In this document: piece after piece, positions 5,951 through 9,706 of the stretch
Numbering within the stretch: position 1 is the stretch's first letter
Layout: each line of letters starts with the position of its first letter
Assembly: GCA_005882415.1 (NCBI GenBank)
Contig: VBAE01000235.1
Coordinates: forward strand, 1-9,706
DNA: 9,706 nt
Source: Alphaproteobacteria bacterium
Lineage (GTDB): Bacteria; Pseudomonadota; Alphaproteobacteria; Sphingomonadales; Sphingomonadaceae
Reading direction: 5' to 3'
Notes under the pieces: model-generated
Told to the model about the DNA's origin: nothing
Databases searched by the model: none
The model's input: only the letters and a program-made list of their open reading frames with translations
Program-made: the position numbers and the translations under genes

Positions 5951-6172
5951 TCCTGCCCCGCGGCATCTTGGCCGGTCGGGAAGGTGAGGGAAAGGGGCAA
6001 AAGCGGCTTCGACTCCCGTCCTCCGCAACCGCTCTCCCACCTGAGCGCCACTCTCCCCAAGCAGACTGGCACGAACTGGCGATTATCGGCAGGAAAGGGC
6101 GGTTATCCGCCGCACGGCTTCGCCGCGGGGCATTTGCGCGGCAACTTCCCCAACATTAGGGGGCGGCTTTGG
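5951..6172. other. Intergenic stretch upstream of the restriction-modification gene
   Basis: No convincing gene is seen in these 222 bases. CCCC-AACATTA-GGGG (6148-6162) and GGCGG-TTAT-CCGCC (6098-6111) are short hairpins that could end transcription from the small gene to the right. The part 5970-6060 is purine/pyrimidine-skewed, with two similar motifs on the minus strand (GGGAGAGTGG and GGGAGAGCGG), reminiscent of degenerate dispersed intergenic repeats. A promoter for the enzyme gene must lie here or further upstream, but no good -35/-10 pair was found; GATAAT on the minus strand near 6081-6086 lacks a matching -35. Confidence 0.35.
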
Positions 6173-6412
6173 TCAGTTCGGCCGGGTTCCGGCGAGCGGA
6201 TCCGCCTGGCCTTCCGTCACCCGCATCGAGATCGGGGTGCGGGCGTGTTTTTCGTCGTCCTGGCGCCAGGCTTCGGCGGTTCGGCAGCGGCGGGGGGCAC
6301 GGATCCGGCTGCCGGTGGTGCGTTGCTCGCCCCGGCAGACGAGGCGTTCCTTGGCGGGCCCGGCTCCGCCTTCGGGCGCGGCGGCGAGGAGGGCTAGGAT
6401 GAGGAACGGCAT
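6173..6412 (-). CDS. Small predicted exported protein with two cysteines
   Basis: The 79-residue product starts MPFLILALLAAAPEG, a short hydrophobic segment fitting a signal peptide, though without the usual early positive charge. The mature part has ERLVCRGEQRTTGSRIRAPRRCRTAEAW, with C26 and C43 flanking a TGSRI turn. The CR...TGSR...CRT pattern is familiar to me from small periplasmic proteins of unknown function in sphingomonads. GGAGG five bases before the ATG is a strong ribosome-binding site and supports a real gene. It lies 64 bases downstream of the cpaF-like gene on the same strand, so it may share that transcript. The C-terminal third (after about 55) looks less conserved in character. 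Function is unknown. Confidence 0.68.
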   Translation of the reverse strand: MPFLILALLAAAPEGGAGPAKERLVCRGEQRTTGSRIRAPRRCRTAEAWRQDDEKHARTPISMRVTEGQADPLAGTRPN

Positions 6413-6476
6413 GGCGGCCTCCGGAGGGGAAGCCCGAGGGTGCGGCGCACCCCCTGCCGAGTCAAGCGCCCCTGCC

Positions 6477-8009
6477 TTAGAGGCACGCCTCCAGGTAGGG
6501 CTGGTCGAAGCCGAACTGCTTGGCCTTCTCCAGCGTGTACGGCCTGAGGCCCATGGACCGGTACTCGCCGATGATCTTGCCGTCGGCGGTTTCGTCCAGA
6601 TATTCGAACTTGAACAGCTCCTGGGTGACGATCACGTCGCCTTCCATGCCGATCACTTCGGTGATGTTGGTGGTTCGGCGGGAGCCGTCGCGCAGGCGCT
6701 TGACCTGGACGATCAAGTCGACCGAGTCGGCGATCTGGCGGCTGATCGCTTCCTTGGGCACCTTGATGTCCGACATCATCACCATGTTCTCCATACGCGC
6801 CAGGCATTCGCGCGGGGAGTTGGAGTGGAGCGTGCACATCGAACCGTCGTGGCCCGTGTTCATGGCGGCGAGCATGTCGAAGCACTCGGCGCCGCGAATC
6901 TCGCCCAGGATGATCCGGTCCGGGCGCATACGCAGGGCGTTGACGACGAGGTCGCGGATGGTGATCGCGCCCTGGCCTTCGAGGTTCGGAGGCCGGGTTT
7001 CGAGCGGGAGCCAGTGCGGCTGCTGGAGGCGGAGCTCGGCCGCGTCCTCGATGGTGATGACGCGCTCGCCCGGGTCGATCAGCTTCGACAAGGCGTTGAG
7101 CATCGTCGTCTTGCCCGAGCCGGTGCCGCCCGAGATGATGATGTTGAAGCGGCTGGCGCCCGCGATCTTCAGCACCGTCGCCATCTTGTCCGACATCGAG
7201 CCGAAGCTCTTCATCATGTCGATGGTGATCGGCTTTTCGGAGAATTTACGAATCGAGATGGCGGTGCCGCGCAGGCTGAGCGGCGGGACGATGACGTTGA
7301 CGCGGCTTCCGTCCTGAAGGCGGGCGTCGGCGAGCGGGGTGGTCTGGTCGACCCGGCGGCCGACCTTGTTGACGATCCGCTGGGCGATCTGGAACAGATG
7401 CTCCTCGTCGCGGAACTGGATCGACGCGATCTGGAGCTTGCCCTTCTTCTCGACGAAGGTCTGGTTGGGCCCGTTGATCATGATGTCGCTGATGTCGGGA
7501 TCGGCGAGAAGCTCTTCCAACGGTCCGAGGCCGAGAAGCTCGTCGACCAGCACCTTCTCGAGCGCGAACTGCTCGCGGCGGTTCAAGTTGATCTTCAGTT
7601 CGGCGAGCACCTCGCCGATGATCGGGCGGAATTCCTCGGCGAGCTCGTCCTTGGAGAGGGTCGCCGCGGCTTCCGGGTCCACTCGCTCGAGGAGGCGGGG
7701 GAGGACCTGCTCCTTGATGCGGTGGATCGAGGCTTCGAAGCCTTCCGTTTTGTTGGTCGCGGTCTCGTTGGTCGCGGCCTGGCGCTCGGTGAGGCGCGAC
7801 ATGGCGTCGCTGCGGTCCATGCTGCCCGGCAATATGTCGCCGGCCATGTCCATCGATTCGATCGGCGGGAATTGCTCGCCGCCGCCCGCCGGGGGATCCG
7901 GGGTGAGCGAAACGAGGCCGGGGCCGCCCTTCATCGGGCGGGCCACGCCGAAAGAGGGGCGCTGCCCGCCAGTCCCGCTTGCGCCGCCGCGCCGTCCAAA
8001 TGCACTCAT
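6477..8009 (-). CDS. cpaF: CpaF/TadA family secretion ATPase
   Basis: The 510-residue protein is a cytoplasmic hexameric ATPase of the type II/IV secretion superfamily that powers assembly of Flp/Tad-type pili. The first 90 residues are Gly/Pro-rich and probably disordered. The N-terminal domain follows (LLGLGPLEELLADPDISDIMINGP, about 158-181). The motor has Walker A GGTGSGKT (294-301), an Asp box ITIEDAAEL (318-326), Walker B RIILGEIRG (365-373) and a His box TGHDGSMCTLHSNSP (385-399). All catalytic motifs are intact and length is normal. GAGG nine bases before the ATG supports the start. No cpaE, pilin or tadB gene adjoins it here. Instead it follows atpC after 123 bases, so it is either a lone paralogue or separated from its cluster. 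I cannot tell which pilus system it serves. Confidence 0.93.
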   Translation of the reverse strand: MSAFGRRGGASGTGGQRPSFGVARPMKGGPGLVSLTPDPPAGGGEQFPPIESMDMAGDILPGSMDRSDAMSRLTERQAATNETATNKTEGFEASIHRIKEQVLPRLLERVDPEAAATLSKDELAEEFRPIIGEVLAELKINLNRREQFALEKVLVDELLGLGPLEELLADPDISDIMINGPNQTFVEKKGKLQIASIQFRDEEHLFQIAQRIVNKVGRRVDQTTPLADARLQDGSRVNVIVPPLSLRGTAISIRKFSEKPITIDMMKSFGSMSDKMATVLKIAGASRFNIIISGGTGSGKTTMLNALSKLIDPGERVITIEDAAELRLQQPHWLPLETRPPNLEGQGAITIRDLVVNALRMRPDRIILGEIRGAECFDMLAAMNTGHDGSMCTLHSNSPRECLARMENMVMMSDIKVPKEAISRQIADSVDLIVQVKRLRDGSRRTTNITEVIGMEGDVIVTQELFKFEYLDETADGKIIGEYRSMGLRPYTLEKAKQFGFDQPYLEACL

Positions 8010-8132
8010 GTCGTGCGAACCTCTACGTCTGACCGAAACACCGGCTTGGTGGAGGTGGTGAATAAGCGGGAAACTTTGACAATTGCCTAACCGCGGCCGG
8101 CGGCCCTCGCGGAACTAAGCGGAGTGTGGATC
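8010..8132. other. Spacer between atpC and the cpaF-like gene
   Basis: These 123 bases hold a GC-rich self-complementary block (8091-8112, CCGCG...CGCGG) that could mark the end of the ATP synthase transcript, but no U-tract follows. An AT-rich patch (8068-8092) next to it would be a natural place for a cpaF promoter. On the minus strand TTGTCA followed eight to eleven bases later by GCTTATTC is only a weak match to alphaproteobacterial promoters. No gene is seen. Confidence 0.3.
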
Positions 8133-8399
8133 TCAGGCGACGTCGGCGCGCTCGGCGAGGACGGTGAGGCCGCGCTCGTTCACTTCCGCGAAGCCGCCGA
8201 CGACCGGAATCCGCTCCGGCTCGACGTTCATGCCGCCGCGATAGATGGCGATGTCGCCGTTCCTGAGGGTCGACATGTAAGGCGCGTGGCCGGCGAGGAC
8301 GCCGAAATCGCCCTCGGTGCCCGGCACCACCACCATGGTGACCTCCTCGGAGCGGACCAGCCGCTCGGGGGTTACGAGTTCGAAATGAAGGTCGGCCAT
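8133..8399 (-). CDS. atpC: F1 ATP synthase epsilon subunit, short form
   Basis: This 88-residue protein starts MADLHFELVTPERLV and has the epsilon beta-sandwich signatures PGTEGDFGVLAGHAP (26-40) and ERIPVVGGFAEV (62-73). Epsilon sits on the gamma stalk of the F1 sector and couples rotation to the c-ring. The usual C-terminal two-helix arm, which inhibits ATP hydrolysis in many bacteria, is absent: the chain stops right after the beta domain. Short epsilons are known in alphaproteobacteria, so this is not a truncation. It is the last gene of the ATP synthase operon and starts three bases after the upstream reading frame stops. AGG lies a few bases before its ATG, so translation may be coupled. 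Confidence 0.96.
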   Translation of the reverse strand: MADLHFELVTPERLVRSEEVTMVVVPGTEGDFGVLAGHAPYMSTLRNGDIAIYRGGMNVEPERIPVVGGFAEVNERGLTVLAERADVA

Positions 8400-8402
8400 T
8401 GA

Positions 8403-8915
8403 CTACCTGACTATGGGTTGGAGGCTTGAGTGGTGATCACGACCTGCCCGCCGGCCTCCGCCGGAATCGAGACGGTCATTCTTGGCGCCGACGCTCTTCC
8501 AAGGGGAGCGCCCGGACTCGAAGACCGGCATCAGCTTCGCCTTGACGGCCGCCGGATCGGGCGCCAGCGCGGAGACGACGCAGCGCCGCGCAGTGGGGTC
8601 ATAGGCCATCCACACGCTGCCCTCCGGCGAGCTTAGCGACATGACCTTCGAACCTTCGGCGAGCGGGCCTACCTTGGGCGCGAGAACCGGAGGCAAGGCT
8701 GAGTGCAACTCGACGCCTTTGAGGTCCGGCGCGAGGGGGGCGTTGAGGCCTCCGGCGAGCCGCTCCGAAGCCGCCGCCGTGCAGCCGAAAAGCTGCGCCA
8801 TCAGCACAGCCTCCGCGACATTGTCCGGCGTTCGGATTCCCGGGGCGATCTGCGCCGCCGCCGGCCCCGCGAGGAGCGCAAGCGCCGCCAGTGCGAGGGC
8901 CGGCTTCCGGATCAC
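8403..8915 (-). CDS. Predicted exported protein between atpD and atpC, with a probable 3' frameshift
   Basis: The 170-residue product begins with a clear signal peptide, MIRKPALALAALALLAGPAAA, with likely cleavage after residue 21. The mature protein has VLMAQLFGCTAAASERL, SKVMSLSSPEGSVWMAYDP and RRCVVSALAPDPAAVKAKLMPVFESGRSPWK. I do not recognise a named family. The GTG start overlaps the atpD stop as GTGA, implying translational coupling inside the ATP synthase operon. The last 22 or so residues (DRLDSGGGRRAGRDHH onward) look wrong. The neighbouring frame gives MTVSIPAEAGGQVVITTQAS-NP and a TAG at 8411-8413, with a more coding-like third-position GC. A small indel near 8478-8487 is likely. 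A role in ATP synthase is not implied by position alone. Confidence 0.82.
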   Translation of the reverse strand: MIRKPALALAALALLAGPAAAQIAPGIRTPDNVAEAVLMAQLFGCTAAASERLAGGLNAPLAPDLKGVELHSALPPVLAPKVGPLAEGSKVMSLSSPEGSVWMAYDPTARRCVVSALAPDPAAVKAKLMPVFESGRSPWKSVGAKNDRLDSGGGRRAGRDHHSSLQPIVR

Positions 8916-9706
8916 GCGGCCTCGGCGGCCAGGCGCTGGGCCTTTTCGACCGCTTCCTCGATCCCGCCGACCATGTAGAAGGCGCTCTCGGGGAGGTGGT
9001 CGTACTCGCCGTCGACGACCGCCTTGAACGAGCGGACCGTGTCTTCGACCTGGACGAACTTGCCCGGGATGCCGGTGAACACTTCGGCGACGTGGAAGGG
9101 CTGCGACAGGAAGCGCTGGATCTTGCGGGCGCGGCTGACGACCAGCTTATCCTCTTCGGAAAGCTCGTCCATGCCGAGGATCGCGATGATGTCCTGAAGC
9201 GACTTGTAGCGCTGGAGGATTTCCTGGACGGCGCGGGCGGTGTCGTAATGCTCCTGGCCCACCGTACGCGCGGTGAGGACGCGTGAGGTGGAGTCGAGCG
9301 GATCGACCGCAGGGTAGATGCCGAGCTCGGAGATGGCGCGCGACAGCACGGTGGTGGCGTCCAAGTGGGCGAAGGAGGTGGCCGGGGCCGGATCGGTGAG
9401 ATCGTCCGCGGGCACGTAGATTGCCTGCACCGAAGTGATCGAGCCCTTGTTGGTCGAGGTGATCCGCTCCTGCAGCGCGCCCATGTCGGTCGACAGGGTC
9501 GGCTGGTAGCCCACGGCCGAGGGGATGCGGCCGAGCAGAGCGGACACTTCCGAGCCCGCCTGGGTGAAGCGGAAGATGTTGTCGACGAAGAAGAGCACGT
9601 CCTGGCCCTCGACGTCGCGGAAATATTCGGCCTGGGTGAGGCCAGAAAGCGCGACGCGGGCGCGGGCGCCCGGCGGCTCGTTCATCTGGCCAAAGACCAG
9701 AGCCAC
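8912..9706 (-). CDS. atpD: F1 ATP synthase beta subunit (C-terminal 264 residues; 5' end outside window)
   Basis: The fragment reads from VALVFGQMNEPPGARARVAL at the window edge; the leading GTG is an internal valine, not a start. Walker B is visible in DVLFFVDNIFRF (36-47), with the Walker A P-loop lying beyond the edge. The conserved blocks ALLGRIPSAVGYQPTL and YVPADDLTDPAPA are present. The DELSEED motif (180-186) contacts the gamma shaft, and RFLSQPFHVAEVFTG follows. The chain ends normally at AAEAA. Beta carries the catalytic nucleotide sites of the F1 sector. The fragment is slightly over half of a usual beta subunit of about 480 residues. Its TGA overlaps the GTG of the next gene. The rest of the operon (alpha, gamma and so on) should lie to the right of the window. 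Confidence 0.98.
   Translation of the reverse strand: MALVFGQMNEPPGARARVALSGLTQAEYFRDVEGQDVLFFVDNIFRFTQAGSEVSALLGRIPSAVGYQPTLSTDMGALQERITSTNKGSITSVQAIYVPADDLTDPAPATSFAHLDATTVLSRAISELGIYPAVDPLDSTSRVLTARTVGQEHYDTARAVQEILQRYKSLQDIIAILGMDELSEEDKLVVSRARKIQRFLSQPFHVAEVFTGIPGKFVQVEDTVRSFKAVVDGEYDHLPESAFYMVGGIEEAVEKAQRLAAEAA

Noticed and set aside
5951..6040. 30-codon N-terminal extension of the enzyme from an ATG at 6040
   Set aside because: The extension is Arg/Pro-rich and the family N-terminus MTIDEFIKRW begins at 5950.
5970..6060. Possible tRNA-like sequence on the minus strand (GGAGAG... and GAGTCGAAGCC)
   Set aside because: No cloverleaf, anticodon arm or acceptor pairing could be built; better explained as purine-skewed intergenic sequence.
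8076..8081. TTGACA on the plus strand as a promoter -35
   Set aside because: No -10-like sequence follows at 16-18 bases (the region is very GC-rich) and no plus-strand gene lies downstream.
6237..8090. 617-residue open frame on the plus strand opposite cpaF
   Set aside because: It is antisense to a protein with intact Walker A and B motifs, shows no recognisable domain, and is a typical shadow in GC-rich DNA.
1745..8092. 12-bp inverted repeat GGTTAGGCAATT (1745-1756) and its complement (8081-8092), as possible ends of a mobile element
   Set aside because: A few 12-bp matches are expected by chance in a window this size. The interval includes the core-like cpaF gene, and no transposase or target duplication was seen.
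9704..9706. GTG at the right edge as the start of atpD
   Set aside because: The frame is in the middle of the conserved beta-subunit sequence (VALVFGQMNEPPGARAR), so the gene continues beyond the window.

Overview
The window is GC-rich and reads as chromosomal DNA of an alphaproteobacterium, most likely a sphingomonad. Supporting signs are a short 88-residue ATP synthase epsilon subunit without its C-terminal helical domain, a CpaF-type ATPase with a glycine-rich N-terminus, and a small Cys-containing exported protein of a type I associate with sphingomonads. The taxon is inferred from protein character, not from a marker gene.

Layout, left to right. Positions 1-1725 (+) hold the 3' end of a large RTX-type, type I-secreted calcium-binding protein, with four complete 81-82-residue repeats and a secretion-type C-terminus. 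Everything after it is on the minus strand. 1768-2296 is a BrnT/BrnA toxin-antitoxin operon with a recognisable promoter and a palindromic candidate operator at 2361-2389. 2489-5950 is one ancestral gene of about 1150 codons for an MmeI-like (type IIL/IIG) restriction-modification enzyme, now split into three reading frames. 6173-6412 is a small predicted exported protein. 6477-8009 is a CpaF/TadA-type secretion ATPase. 8133-8399 (atpC), 8403-8915 (exported protein of unknown function) and 8912-9706 (atpD, cut by the window edge) form the end of the F1 ATP synthase operon, transcribed right to left.

The most notable object is the restriction-modification gene. Both of its frame breaks lie exactly on tandem repeats. 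The first is a perfect 11-bp direct duplication (4306-4327) just before the NPPF catalytic motif; deleting one copy restores the frame. The second is a perfect run of ten CCTTG units (3901-3950; CAAGG in the coding strand) at the join between the methyltransferase domain and the target-recognition domain. Frame arithmetic shows that 8, 11 or 14 units would be in frame, while the present 10 are not. This is what a phase-variable gene caught in the OFF state would look like. Because nuclease, methylase and specificity domains share one chain, one repeat could switch restriction and modification together. Simple decay or assembly error remain possible.

The RTX gene, brnTA and the restriction-modification gene look like an accessory block next to housekeeping genes (cpaF, ATP synthase). 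A second probable frameshift lies at the 3' end of the exported-protein gene between atpD and atpC. The only non-coding stretches above 100 bp are 2297-2488, 5951-6172 and 8010-8132; none exceeds 300 bp.
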